Assembly: GCA_019449415.1 (NCBI GenBank)
Contig: JAGRPP010000026.1
Location: 1-64,000, forward strand
Direction: 5' to 3'
Length of the DNA stretch: 64,000 bases
From: Geothrix sp.
Lineage (GTDB): Bacteria; Acidobacteriota; Holophagae; Holophagales; Holophagaceae
Under the pieces are notes generated by a model. It was not told where the DNA came from. It saw only the letters and a list, made by a program, of their open reading frames with translations, and did no database searches. Shown here in pieces: positions 1 through 8,847 of the stretch (position 1 is the first letter of the stretch; each line of letters opens with the position of its first letter). Both the position numbers and the translations under genes were made by a program.

Positions 1-1
1 C

Positions 2-784
2 AAGAGCGATGTCTACTTCATCTCCACCAAGCTCTACAACGACCTGAAGTGGGGCACCTCGAACCCGATCATGATGCGCGACGCCGACTTCGGCATGCTG
101 CGCATCCGGGCCTTCGGCATCTACTCCATCAAGGTGGTGGACAGCGGCACCTTCCTCAAGCAGCTCGTCGGCACCAACGGCGTCTACACCGTGCCCGACA
201 TCAGCGAGCAGCTCCGCAAGACCATCATGAGTCGCTTCACGGATACCCTCGGCGAGTCCAAGATCCCCGCCCTCGACCTGGCCGCGAAGTACGACGAGAT
301 CTCCGACCTCGTGAAACAGAAACTCCAGGATGAGTTCAAGACCATGGGTCTCGAGCTCTCCAAGTTCTTCGTGGAGAACATCAGCCTTCCCGAGGAAGTG
401 GAAGCCATGATGGACAAGCGCACCGGCGTGGGCATGATGGCCCCCGTCATGGGCGCCTACACGCAGATGCAGGTGGCCGACAGCATTCCCCTGGCCGCCC
501 AGAACCCCGGCGGCGTCGCCGGCATGGGCATGGGCGTGGGCCTGGGCTTCGGCATGGGCAATATGATGGGCCAGCAGATGACCGGGGCGGCCCAGCAGAT
601 GGGCCAGCAGGGCTTCCCGGCGGGCAATGCGCCCGCGGCCCCCGCTGCGCCCATGGCCCCCGCGAAGTCCTTGAAGGAGGAGCTCACCGACCTCAAGGAG
701 CTCTTCGACGGCCAGCTCATCACCCAGGCCGAATACGACACGCAGCGCGCCGCGGTCATGAAGAAATTCGGCATGGGGAATTGA
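2..784 (+). CDS. SPFH-domain protein with C-terminal SHOCT domain (5' partial)
   Basis: The reading frame is open from the window edge, so the N-terminus is missing. The visible part carries the conserved run KSDVYFIST..KWGTSNPI and MLRIRAFGIYSIKV of the YdjI/'virion core protein-like' SPFH family, whose members are thought to scaffold membrane proteins. A Gly/Met/Ala-rich linker follows, then about 35 residues typical of a SHOCT oligomerisation domain (LKEELTDLKELFDGQLIT, ending KKFG). No partner gene is visible inside the window. The molecular role is unknown; only the family assignment is firm. The gene ends at a strong hairpin shared with the convergent CDF gene. Confidence 0.85.
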   Translation, partial: KSDVYFISTKLYNDLKWGTSNPIMMRDADFGMLRIRAFGIYSIKVVDSGTFLKQLVGTNGVYTVPDISEQLRKTIMSRFTDTLGESKIPALDLAAKYDEISDLVKQKLQDEFKTMGLELSKFFVENISLPEEVEAMMDKRTGVGMMAPVMGAYTQMQVADSIPLAAQNPGGVAGMGMGVGLGFGMGNMMGQQMTGAAQQMGQQGFPAGNAPAAPAAPMAPAKSLKEELTDLKELFDGQLITQAEYDTQRAAVMKKFGMGN

Positions 785-812
785 GGCCATTCCCAAGGCC
801 CGTTCTTCCCAT

Positions 813-854
813 CTGCAAAATCAAGGGCGGCCTCGGCCGCCCTTGATTTTGCAG
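813..854. terminator. Bidirectional terminator hairpin
   Basis: Two perfect 20-base inverted arms with almost no spacer (ctgcaaaatcaagggcggcc and its complement) lie between the convergent SPFH and CDF genes. Each arm has an A/T run near its outer end, so the hairpin carries T-runs on either strand, as expected for a Rho-independent terminator working in both directions. Confidence 0.85.
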
Positions 855-868
855 CGACCGGAAACGGC

Positions 869-1810
869 CTAATGGTGATGATCCGCTTCCGCATCGTGCT
901 GGTGGATGAACCGGTGGTGATGGCGATCCGCCATGTCCCGGGTCTCGAAGTGCACCGTGAGGTGGCGGACGCCGTGCCGTTCCCACAGCAAGTGCTCGAT
1001 GCGCTCCAGGAAGGCCTCCGTGTCCTCCAGCCGATCGGTGGCCACGATGATGTGGGCCGAGGCGATGGTGAGGTGGCTGCACATCTTCCAACTGCGGAAG
1101 TCCTCCACCCCGAGGATGCCCGGCAGCGCCAACAGCTCGGCCTTCACGGCCTCGTGCTCGAAGGCGGCGCGGTGCATGAGGATGCCCACCGCGTCGCGGA
1201 GCAGGAGCACCGCCCCCCGCAGGATGACCACCAGGATCACCAGGGCGATGGCGGGATCCACCCAGCGCCAGCCCGTGAGGCGAATGAGGATCATGCTCAC
1301 CACCAGGGAGACGCTGGTGAGACTGTCGGCGAAGGCATGCATGTAGGCCGCCCGCAGGCTGGCATCGCGCTCCAGCAGGCTGCGATCGCGCGGCACCAGC
1401 ACCACCGTGGCGAGGATGTTCAGGACCAGCCCGAGAGAGGAGAACACCAGCACCCAGCCGGTCTGGATGGGCACGGGGTGGCGGAACCGGGCCAGGGCCT
1501 CCCAGCCCACCGCCCCTGCCAGGAACAGGAGGAATCCCACGCCCACCAGGCTGTTGAATACTTCGAGGCGATGCCAGCCGAAGGTCCACCGGTCATCGGG
1601 GGCCCGCCGGTTGGCCAGCCAGAGGCTCAGGATCCCGAGGCTGTTCACCAGCACATCATTCAGGTTCTCCAGGCTGTCGCTGACCAGGCCGATGGAGCCC
1701 GTCCAGAGGCCGCCCACGCCCTGAAGGACGAAGCTCACGAAGAAGATCGCCGCGCTCCAGGCCAGGCGGCCGGTGGTGCTGGGCCCATGCTCGTGGGAGC
1801 CGGCCATCAT
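869..1810 (-). CDS. Cation diffusion facilitator (CDF) family metal exporter
   Basis: A 313-residue protein with several hydrophobic segments in the first 210 residues. The metal-site signatures of CDF transporters are present (SDSLENLNDV in the first half, HAFADSLTSV in the second), followed by a cytoplasmic domain with a His-rich tail (HHHRFIHQH..ADHHH). CDF proteins export Zn2+, Co2+, Cd2+, Fe2+ or similar ions by proton antiport at the inner membrane; the metal cannot be read from the sequence. The ATG overlaps the stop of the upstream enoyl-CoA hydratase as ATGA, so the two are probably translationally coupled although no functional link is obvious. Confidence 0.9.
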   Translation of the reverse strand: MMAGSHEHGPSTTGRLAWSAAIFFVSFVLQGVGGLWTGSIGLVSDSLENLNDVLVNSLGILSLWLANRRAPDDRWTFGWHRLEVFNSLVGVGFLLFLAGAVGWEALARFRHPVPIQTGWVLVFSSLGLVLNILATVVLVPRDRSLLERDASLRAAYMHAFADSLTSVSLVVSMILIRLTGWRWVDPAIALVILVVILRGAVLLLRDAVGILMHRAAFEHEAVKAELLALPGILGVEDFRSWKMCSHLTIASAHIIVATDRLEDTEAFLERIEHLLWERHGVRHLTVHFETRDMADRHHHRFIHQHDAEADHHH

Positions 1811-2592
1811 CGACCCCGGTACTGGGGTATGCGCTTCTCGCGGAAGGCCGCCAGTCCCTCCAGGCGATCCTGGGTGGGGATCACCTGAGCGTAGCAGGCC
1901 TGCTCGAACGCGAGACCGGCGCCCAGGTCCAGGCCCTGTCCCCGGTTCACGGCGAGCTTGGCCATGCGGACGGCCACCGGGCCGTTGGGCAGGATCTCCC
2001 GGGCCAGGGCCAGCGCCGAATCCAGGGCCTGTCCCGCCTGGACCACCCGGTCCACCACGCCCAGACGCCCGGCCTCCTCGGCGCCGAGGCGCCGGGCCGT
2101 AAAGATCAATTCCTTGGCCCGCGCCGCCCCGATGAGCCGGGGCAGGCGCTGGGTGCCCCCGGCGCCCGGGATGATAGCCAGGGCCGTCTCCACCAGGCCC
2201 AGCCTGGCGTCGGCCCCGGCGATGCGGAGATCCGCGCACAAGGCCAGTTCCAATCCGCCGCCGAAAGCCGCACCTTCCAGGGCGGCGATCACCGGCATGG
2301 GCAGATCCTCCAGCCCCGTGAAGGCAGAGCGCAGCCCCTGAACGAAGACCGCGACCTCGGCAGGGGCCATCTCAGCCCGCTCTTTCAGGTCGGCCCCGGC
2401 GCAAAAGACCCCGGGCACGAGGCTGTGCAGGACCACCACCCGGATCGAGGGGTCAGAGCCCAGATCCGCCAGGGCCTGCCGGAATTCGGCCATGAGCTGG
2501 CGGCCCAGGGCGTTCTTGGCGGCAGGGCGGTCCAAGCCCAGCAGGACGATGCCCGCATCCTCCCCCGCCAGCCGTTCTTGGCGGACCTCCAT
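1807..2592 (-). CDS. Enoyl-CoA hydratase/isomerase family protein
   Basis: A 261-residue crotonase-fold protein of normal family length. The oxyanion-hole region (FCAGADLKE), the GGGLELAL segment and the catalytic-side segment ETALAIIPGAGGTQR are all present, closest by eye to methylglutaconyl-CoA hydratase (AUH/LiuC)-type enzymes. It should hydrate a 2-enoyl-CoA in fatty-acid or branched-chain amino-acid breakdown. It starts one base into the stop of the biotin-carrier gene (TGATG). A biotin carrier beside a methylglutaconyl-CoA hydratase would fit leucine catabolism, but no carboxylase is in view, so the substrate is inference. Confidence 0.88.
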   Translation of the reverse strand: MEVRQERLAGEDAGIVLLGLDRPAAKNALGRQLMAEFRQALADLGSDPSIRVVVLHSLVPGVFCAGADLKERAEMAPAEVAVFVQGLRSAFTGLEDLPMPVIAALEGAAFGGGLELALCADLRIAGADARLGLVETALAIIPGAGGTQRLPRLIGAARAKELIFTARRLGAEEAGRLGVVDRVVQAGQALDSALALAREILPNGPVAVRMAKLAVNRGQGLDLGAGLAFEQACYAQVIPTQDRLEGLAAFREKRIPQYRGR

Positions 2593-2804
2593 CAGCCCAG
2601 CTCGACGATGGGGTCCCCTTCGTTGAGGAACTGGTCCGGGGTCACGAAGACCTTCTGGACCGTGCCCTCCTCGGGGCTGCCCACGGGAATCTGCATCTTC
2701 ATCGACTCGATGATGACCAGGTCCTGGTCCTCGTTCACGACATCGCCTGCCGCGACGCAGACCTCCAGAACCTTCCCGGCCATCTCGGCACGCACCACAG
2801 CCAT
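2592..2804 (-). CDS. Small stand-alone biotin carboxyl carrier protein
   Basis: A 70-residue protein consisting only of a biotinyl/lipoyl domain. The biotinylation motif ESMKM is intact at the expected central hairpin, so the lysine should be biotinylated by BirA and serve an acyl-CoA carboxylase. An SD-like GAGGT lies 8 bases before the ATG. It is coupled by TGATG to the hydratase downstream and follows a second, motif-less biotinyl-fold gene by about 40 bases. Which carboxylase it serves is not shown here. Confidence 0.88.
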   Translation of the reverse strand: MAVVRAEMAGKVLEVCVAAGDVVNEDQDLVIIESMKMQIPVGSPEEGTVQKVFVTPDQFLNEGDPIVELG

Positions 2805-2843
2805 TCAGTCACCTCATGAGGACGATGGCTCCAGTCTACCCGG

Positions 2844-3080
2844 CTACTCGTCCTTGTCGGTGTCGCCGATGACCACCAGGTCGTCGTCCTCGTAGGCGAA
2901 GTCGCCCTCCTCGATGAGGATCTCGCGGACCTTTCCGCACTCGGGAGCGTTGATGTAGAAGGAGGTGCGGGAGGAGTCCGTGCCCTCGAGGATCAGGAGG
3001 GGCTCATCCTCTTCCACTTCCTGGCCGGGGCGGACGAGTACATCCACCACATAGCCCGGCCATTCCGCCCGCACGATCAT
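2844..3080 (-). CDS. Biotinyl/lipoyl-fold protein lacking the attachment lysine
   Basis: A 78-residue acidic protein that aligns end to end with its downstream neighbour ([19 protein letters not shown] against RAEMAGKVLEVCVAAGDVV). Where the neighbour has ESMKM this one has [10 protein letters not shown], so no biotin or lipoate lysine is available. The start was chosen at the ATG preceded by GGGGAGG five bases upstream; the frame runs further but lacks a ribosome site. It may be a structural partner or decoy of the true carrier. Domain fold is confident, role unknown. Confidence 0.8.
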   Translation of the reverse strand: MIVRAEWPGYVVDVLVRPGQEVEEDEPLLILEGTDSSRTSFYINAPECGKVREILIEEGDFAYEDDDLVVIGDTDKDE

Positions 3081-3210
3081 GCTGCCTCCCCGTCTTCGCT
3101 CCACGACCTTGGCGGGGAGAGTATGGCGCCATGCGGCCCCGCGCAAGTCCCGGAAGCCGTTCTTTTCGTCACATCTGCTCTCTGAGATACTGAAAGGCTT
3201 GGAGGATGGA

Positions 3211-4311
3211 ATGGCTGTGGCTTGTGGCATCGTGGGGCTCCCCAATGTGGGAAAATCCACCCTTTTCAACGCTCTCACCCGTGCGGGCGCGGCTTCGGCC
3301 AACTATCCCTTCTGCACCATCGAGCCCAATACGGGCGTGGTGGATGTGCCGGATCCCCGCCTGGCGGCCCTGGCCGAGATCGTGAACCCCCAGCGGGTCC
3401 TGCCCGCGGCCCAGGAATTCGTGGACATCGCGGGCCTGGTCCGGGGCGCCAGCAAGGGCGAGGGCCTGGGCAACGCCTTCCTGGGCCACATCCGGGAAAC
3501 CGATGCCATCGTCCAGGTGGTGCGCTGCTTCGAGGACGGCAATGTCACCCATGTGGAGGGCGGCGTGGACCCGGAGCGGGACCTCAGCATCATCGAGACG
3601 GAACTGGTCATCAAGGATCTGGACGCCGTCGAGAAGGGCCTGGAGCGCCATCGCAAGATCGCCAAGACCGGCAACAAGGAGTCCCTGGCTCTGGTGGCGG
3701 TGCTGGAGCGGGTCTTTGCAGCCCTGGACGGCGGCCAGTGGGCCCGCACCGCAGGCCTGTCGCCCGAGGACAAGGCCCTCATCAAGTCCTACGGCCTGCT
3801 CACCCTCAAGCCCACCCTCTTCGTGGGCAACATCGGGGAGGAGGACATCCGGAACCCCGAGGGCAACACCCACTATGTGAAGCTCCGGGCACTCGCCGCC
3901 GAGCGCCAGGCTCCCTGCATCCCCATCTGCTCCAAGCTCGAGGCCGAGATCCAGGACCTGCCCGAGGAGGATCGCCCCCTGTTCCTGGAGGAGGCCGGTC
4001 TGTCGGAGCCGGGTCTGAATGTCCTGATCCACGCCAGCTACGACCTGCTGGGCCTCCAGACCTACTTCACCGCCGGGGTGAAGGAAGTGCGCGCCTGGAC
4101 CATCCACAAGGGCGACACGGCCCCCCAGGCCGCGGGCGTCATCCACACCGACTTCGAGAAGGGCTTCATCCGGGCCCAGGTCATCGCCTACGAGGATTTC
4201 ATCCATTACCGGGGCGAGCAGGGGGCCAAGGATGCCGGGAAGATGCGGACCGAGGGCAAGGACTATGTGGTGAAAGATGGGGATCTCATGAACTTCCTGT
4301 TCAATGTCTGA
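3211..4311 (+). CDS. ychF: Redox-regulated ATPase/GTPase YchF (OLA1 family)
   Basis: A 366-residue protein (E. coli YchF is 363). The P-loop GLPNVGKST is at residues 9-17, followed by an Obg-type G domain and a C-terminal TGS domain ([16 protein letters not shown] onward). YchF binds ribosomes, prefers ATP, and modulates stress translation. The start is the ATG preceded by GGAGG with five bases spacing; an upstream in-frame ATG six bases earlier overlaps that ribosome site. It is divergent from the biotinyl-fold gene. Confidence 0.96.
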   Translation: MAVACGIVGLPNVGKSTLFNALTRAGAASANYPFCTIEPNTGVVDVPDPRLAALAEIVNPQRVLPAAQEFVDIAGLVRGASKGEGLGNAFLGHIRETDAIVQVVRCFEDGNVTHVEGGVDPERDLSIIETELVIKDLDAVEKGLERHRKIAKTGNKESLALVAVLERVFAALDGGQWARTAGLSPEDKALIKSYGLLTLKPTLFVGNIGEEDIRNPEGNTHYVKLRALAAERQAPCIPICSKLEAEIQDLPEEDRPLFLEEAGLSEPGLNVLIHASYDLLGLQTYFTAGVKEVRAWTIHKGDTAPQAAGVIHTDFEKGFIRAQVIAYEDFIHYRGEQGAKDAGKMRTEGKDYVVKDGDLMNFLFNV

Positions 4312-4362
4312 ACTCATTCTTCCGGCGCCTTTTCCCGATGCTTTGGGAACGGGTGAGGATCG

Positions 4363-5616
4363 ATGAGCCTGGTCAGGTCAAGCGGGGGGTCCGGACGGGA
4401 ATCGACCGTCGAGGATCCCGTACAGATCCGCCGGGCCCTGACCGACCTGCAGCGCGCTGAATCGGAATTCCCCATCAAGGTGGAGGGCACGCATACCCTG
4501 CCCTACACCGCCTGGGTCCAGCACCTGGACTTCGAGAAGGGCGTCCTCCATCTGAAGCTCATCCGGCCCCTCCCCCATGAGATGGTGAGCGGTGCGCCCT
4601 TCGAGATGCTCTTCGCGGTCGGAGAGCAGCGCTTCGAGGCCCCCCTCACCTTCCTGGGCCGGGAATCCTATCTCCTGTACCGGTTCTCCGTTCCCCTCCG
4701 GATGACGCAGTCGGACCGGCGCACCCACAAGCGGTATCCCTTCCGGCCACGGGAGAAGGCCTATGTGCTGGCCCAGGATTCGGGCCTGCCGGGGTTCGGC
4801 TTCGCAGGGCCCCTCGTGAACCTCTCCCTCGGCGGGCTCGCCTTCCGGGTGGACCGGGTCATGCGGCTGGATGACCACATGCGCGTCACCCCTGGCGTGG
4901 GCTTCTTCGAAAAGGGGAAGGAACTTCCCATGCTGAAGATCCGGGACCTGCCCAAGCACCCCCTCTTCGAGGCCCGGGGCCGGGTGGCCAATGCCTGGGA
5001 GCGGGACGGAGAGATCATCATCGGGGTCCAGTTCCTGGATCTCAAGGACTCGGAACTCAATCAGATCCAGGATGTCCTGACCATCCGGGAGCAGATGCAG
5101 CGCGTGTCCAGCTCGACGCCATCAACCCCTTCCGGCAGCCGGGAGGCCAAGGCCAAGGCCGGGACGGAAAACAAGGGACCTGGCAGCCGCATGAATCCGG
5201 CCGGGGCCGAGACGCCGGACGCCCTGACCCGGTTGGGGCGCCGCGGCACCTGTCTGGTGCTGGCCATGGCCCCCGGTCCGGCCCGCGAGGAGGCCCAGGC
5301 GGCCCTGAGGGCCGCGGGTTACCTCCGCCTGGATCCGGTGGACACCCTGGAGCAGGCCCTGGAGCGCCTTCGGACCGACTCCGGGGCCGCCAGCCGGCTG
5401 CTGGTCCTCGAGGTTCCCCCGGGGTCCGAGCCCCCGGTGACCGACCTCCGCAACCTCCAGCGCGAACTGGGCGAGCTCCGGGAGCTGCCCGTGGCGCTCA
5501 TCCGGTCCGGAGGCATGCCCGTCGAGACCGAGGATCCCCTGATCCGCCCCCTGCCCTGGCCCGGAGCCGGGGAGACCGCCTGGCTGCCCCTTCTGGACGA
5601 ACTCGCGGGCCTGTAG
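4363..5616 (+). CDS. PilZ-domain protein with degenerate receiver-like C-terminus
   Basis: A 417-residue protein. Residues 30-115 form a YcgR-N-like beta-rich region. Residues 116-240 are a PilZ domain with the c-di-GMP signature RRTHKR (119-124) and NLSLGG (153-158), so it probably binds c-di-GMP. A Ser/Pro/Gly-rich linker near 255-290 leads to a last segment (about 293-415) with the alpha/beta rhythm of a response-regulator receiver (CLVLAMAP..AREEAQAALRAAGY..LLVLEVPPG). I cannot place the phospho-acceptor Asp with confidence. It lies 51 bases after ychF and may be read from the same promoter. Confidence 0.85.
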   Translation: MSLVRSSGGSGRESTVEDPVQIRRALTDLQRAESEFPIKVEGTHTLPYTAWVQHLDFEKGVLHLKLIRPLPHEMVSGAPFEMLFAVGEQRFEAPLTFLGRESYLLYRFSVPLRMTQSDRRTHKRYPFRPREKAYVLAQDSGLPGFGFAGPLVNLSLGGLAFRVDRVMRLDDHMRVTPGVGFFEKGKELPMLKIRDLPKHPLFEARGRVANAWERDGEIIIGVQFLDLKDSELNQIQDVLTIREQMQRVSSSTPSTPSGSREAKAKAGTENKGPGSRMNPAGAETPDALTRLGRRGTCLVLAMAPGPAREEAQAALRAAGYLRLDPVDTLEQALERLRTDSGAASRLLVLEVPPGSEPPVTDLRNLQRELGELRELPVALIRSGGMPVETEDPLIRPLPWPGAGETAWLPLLDELAGL

Positions 5617-5643
5617 CCGCGCCTGCCACGCATGGAGTGGCGC

Positions 5644-7839
5644 TTAAAGCGGCGCGACCTTCACCAGCTGCCCATTCCCGTCCACGCGCTGGAAGCCGTC
5701 CTCGATGCGGTTGGCCCCGCGCATCACCGGATCCGCCGCATCCTTCGCCAGCAGGATGCCGCCCCGGGCATTGCGATGCACCACGCACTCCTCCAGCGTG
5801 GCCTGGGAGTCCTCCAGGAGGAGCAGCCCCGTATCCAGGCCGTCCTTGAGGGTGCAGCGCACCAGCAGCAGGCTGCCGCCGGGCTCCACCTGCACCCCGG
5901 CCCCGGCGTTGCCCAGGATCTCGCAGCCGTCGAGCACGCCCTGGCCCCCTTCGGCGCAGTCCACGCCCAGGGATCGGCCCTCGGAGAAGGAGCTGTTCCG
6001 GGCCTGGATCGTGGCTCCGTGGTGGATGAGCAACCCCGCACCCCCATTCGCCTGGACGGTGCAGCCCTCCAGCGTCGCCAGACCCCGGTCCATGACCGAC
6101 AGGCCAAACCCCGCGTTCCCCACCAACCGGCACTGGCGGAGCATGACATTGGCCCCGGCCAGCACATGCGCGCCCGAGCACTCGTGGCCGCCCAGCTCGC
6201 AGGCCTCGAGCACCGCGTGGCTGCGCTCCAGGGCCAGCAGGCCCGCGTAGCGGCTGTCCATCAGGCGGCACCGGGTCAGCTGCACCCGGCCCTCGGGCTC
6301 CACCTCCACCGATCCCGCGGCGGCGGCCAGGCTGCAGTCCTGCACTTCGGCCTGGCCGCGCCCCTGGATCCGCAAGGCCACGCCATCGCCGGGTCCGACC
6401 TGGGTCCCGGCGAGGGAGACCTGGGCCCCGGGCCTCACCAGAACGCCGGCCTCCCGGAACCCCGTGAGCGCCCCGCCTTCCGCCCGGGCCTGGGCCCCCT
6501 GCTCGGTCACCAGGCCCCAGGCCCCCCGGCCCGTGAAGGTGCAGTCCCGGAACAGCGCCGAGGTGCCCGCGCCATCCACCACCGCGCCCGCCAGGCCGCC
6601 TTCGATGACGCACTGCTCCACCAGGGGCGCGCCCCCCGAGATCCTCACTGCGGCCTCACCTTCCATCGCCCGGAGGGTGATCCCCCTAATGACGGCGCCG
6701 CGGGCCTGGATCACCATGGCCGGCCCCGTGGCGCCCTCCAGCACCACCTCGCCCGCTTCCCCCTGGGCCAGGATGGTGACGGCCTTGTCCACCACCACCG
6801 ATTCCCGGTAGGCGCCGGGCAGGATCAGGATCTCCATGCCGGGTTTGGCCTGCCGGAGGGCCACCTTCAGGCTGAGGCACTGCCCCTGCCCACCCTTGCC
6901 AACCCGGATCAGGTGGCCCGAGGTCTCGGCGACCGGCGGAGGAGGGGCGGCAGCGGGCGCCGGGGCTGGGACCTGAGCGGGGGCCACAGCGGGAGCGGGC
7001 GCCGGGGGGGGCTCGACCAGGGCGCTCATGGCCTCGCGGATGGCCATGCCCAGGGCCTCCGCGCCTGGATACCGGTCGCCGGGCTGCTTGGACAGGGCCC
7101 GCTCGACCACGGTCAGCAGGCGGCCGGAGAGGTCTTTCATGTCCGCCGGGCGCAGGGGTTCGGGGGGGTGGAGGAGGATCCGGTTCAGCACCGAGGTGGT
7201 GGTTTCGCCCTGGAAGGGCTTCCGGCCCCCCGTGAGGATCTCGTAGAGGATCACGCCCAGGGCGAAGAGGTCGGAACTCGTCGAAGTCTTGCCTGTGTCC
7301 AGGTATTCGGGCGCCATGTAGCTGGCGGTGCCCATCCAGGTGCCGGTCTGGGTCAGGCCCGAGGGGCCCATCTGGGCGACCCCGAAGTCCATGAGCTTGG
7401 CGTGGGGGCGCTTCCCGTGCCGCGTCACCAGGATGTTCGCGGGCTTGATGTCCCGGTGGATCACCCCTCGATCGTGGGCATAGCCCAGGCCTTCGCAGAC
7501 CTGGATCAGCACCTCCAGGAGTTCGGTCTTGGGGGTCTGGCCTGCCCGGATCAAGGCCTCCAGCTCGTCGCCCTGGATGTGCTCCATGGCCAGGTAGTGG
7601 ACGCCCTCGTCCTCGCCGAACTCGTAGACCGTGACGATGTGGGGATGGTTCAGCATGGCGGCGGCCCGCGCCTCGCGCTCGAACCGCGCCTGGGCCTCCT
7701 CGCCGAAAGCCGACCCGGCGGAGATGACCTTCAGGGCCACCTCCCGGCCCAACTTGGGATCGCGGCCCAGATAGACCTCGCCCATGGCGCCCTTCCCCAG
7801 AAGGCGCACCACCTCGAATTTGCCGAGCCGTTCCCGCAT
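5644..7839 (-). CDS. Ser/Thr protein kinase fused to right-handed beta-helix domain
   Basis: A 731-residue protein. Residues 7-270 are a Hanks-type kinase with GKGAMGEV (15-22), VALK (Lys37), HRDIKPAN (128-135), DFG (151-153) and APE (176-178); all catalytic residues are present. A Pro/Ala-rich linker (about 272-302) leads to roughly 420 residues of repeats typical of parallel beta-helix/NosD-like folds (recurring G..LVRCTL, LEGC.V, ARNSSFS). No membrane segment is visible, so both halves may be cytoplasmic. Most bacterial kinases carry PASTA, WD40 or TPR sensors, so a beta-helix partner is less usual. It is the last gene of the leftward run after htpX. Confidence 0.9.
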   Translation of the reverse strand: MRERLGKFEVVRLLGKGAMGEVYLGRDPKLGREVALKVISAGSAFGEEAQARFEREARAAAMLNHPHIVTVYEFGEDEGVHYLAMEHIQGDELEALIRAGQTPKTELLEVLIQVCEGLGYAHDRGVIHRDIKPANILVTRHGKRPHAKLMDFGVAQMGPSGLTQTGTWMGTASYMAPEYLDTGKTSTSSDLFALGVILYEILTGGRKPFQGETTTSVLNRILLHPPEPLRPADMKDLSGRLLTVVERALSKQPGDRYPGAEALGMAIREAMSALVEPPPAPAPAVAPAQVPAPAPAAAPPPPVAETSGHLIRVGKGGQGQCLSLKVALRQAKPGMEILILPGAYRESVVVDKAVTILAQGEAGEVVLEGATGPAMVIQARGAVIRGITLRAMEGEAAVRISGGAPLVEQCVIEGGLAGAVVDGAGTSALFRDCTFTGRGAWGLVTEQGAQARAEGGALTGFREAGVLVRPGAQVSLAGTQVGPGDGVALRIQGRGQAEVQDCSLAAAAGSVEVEPEGRVQLTRCRLMDSRYAGLLALERSHAVLEACELGGHECSGAHVLAGANVMLRQCRLVGNAGFGLSVMDRGLATLEGCTVQANGGAGLLIHHGATIQARNSSFSEGRSLGVDCAEGGQGVLDGCEILGNAGAGVQVEPGGSLLLVRCTLKDGLDTGLLLLEDSQATLEECVVHRNARGGILLAKDAADPVMRGANRIEDGFQRVDGNGQLVKVAPL

Positions 7840-7973
7840 AGGTCTCCTATCGGCACCCGCCCGGCCCGCGTTCAGTTCAGGCTAATCCTCACTGGGGATT
7901 CCACGATGCTCGCACGGCCCGGGGACCCCCGCGCAGCCCCGCACACAGGCCTTGGGCAAAGCCGAATGGTTGC

Positions 7974-8813
7974 TTACCTCGCCTCGATGGGCATGCGCCG
8001 CAGGCGCTCCACCCGGACCGCCATGGGGGGGTGGGTGGAGAAGAGGCTCATGAGGCCGCCTGCGCTCAGCGGATTCACGATCATCATGTGGGCCGTGGCG
8101 GGCTGAGCGGACTGCATGGGCAGCTGCTGGTTGTAGCTCTGCAGGCGCTCCAGGGCCGAGGCCAGCATGTCGGGGCGGCCCGTCAGGTGGGCGCTGTAGT
8201 CGTCGGCCAGGTATTCCCGCGACCGGCTCACGGCCATCTGGAGCAAGATGGCCGCCAGGGGCCCGAGGATCATGATGGCGATGCCCGCCAGGGGATTGGA
8301 GCGGCCCTCCTCATCCCGGGGGCTCACCCACATGGCCATGCGGGACAGGAACATGATGGCCTGGGCCAGCACGGCCGCCATGCTGCCGATGAGGATGTCC
8401 CGGTGCTTCACATGGCCCAGCTCGTGGCCGAGGACGGCCTCCAGCTCGGGCCGGCTCAGGATCCGCATGATGCCCTCGGTGACGGCCACCACGGCATGCT
8501 CGGGGTTCCGGCCCGTGGCGAACGCGTTGGGGGTGTCCTCGGGGATGATGGCGATGCGGGGCATGGGCAGGCCGGCCCGCTGGGCGAGGTTCGCCACGAT
8601 GGCGTACAACTCGGGGGCCTCGGCCTGGGTCACCACCCGCGCGCCGTAGCTGGCCAGGACGATCTTGTCCGAAAAGAAGTAGCTGATGCCGTTCATCACG
8701 AGGCCGATGGCGAGGGCCATCACCATGCCGGACTGGCCCCCGAAGTAGTCGCCGATCCACACCAGCAGCCCCGTCATGGCCACGATGATGAGAAGGGTTT
8801 TCGCCTGGTTCAT
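7974..8813 (-). CDS. htpX: Protease HtpX homologue
   Basis: A 279-residue M48 membrane metalloprotease. Two N-terminal hydrophobic segments (4-20, 30-48), the zinc motif HELGH (130-134), two further membrane segments, and the third ligand Glu200 (SREYLADD) are present. HtpX degrades misfolded inner-membrane proteins alongside FtsH. It follows the SpoIIE phosphatase by 34 bases and precedes the kinase by 134, so it may belong to a stress-signalling operon. Confidence 0.95.
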   Translation of the reverse strand: MNQAKTLLIIVAMTGLLVWIGDYFGGQSGMVMALAIGLVMNGISYFFSDKIVLASYGARVVTQAEAPELYAIVANLAQRAGLPMPRIAIIPEDTPNAFATGRNPEHAVVAVTEGIMRILSRPELEAVLGHELGHVKHRDILIGSMAAVLAQAIMFLSRMAMWVSPRDEEGRSNPLAGIAIMILGPLAAILLQMAVSRSREYLADDYSAHLTGRPDMLASALERLQSYNQQLPMQSAQPATAHMMIVNPLSAGGLMSLFSTHPPMAVRVERLRRMPIEAR

Positions 8814-8847
8814 GAAGCTTCCTCCATCTTCCAGGATACGGAATCGA

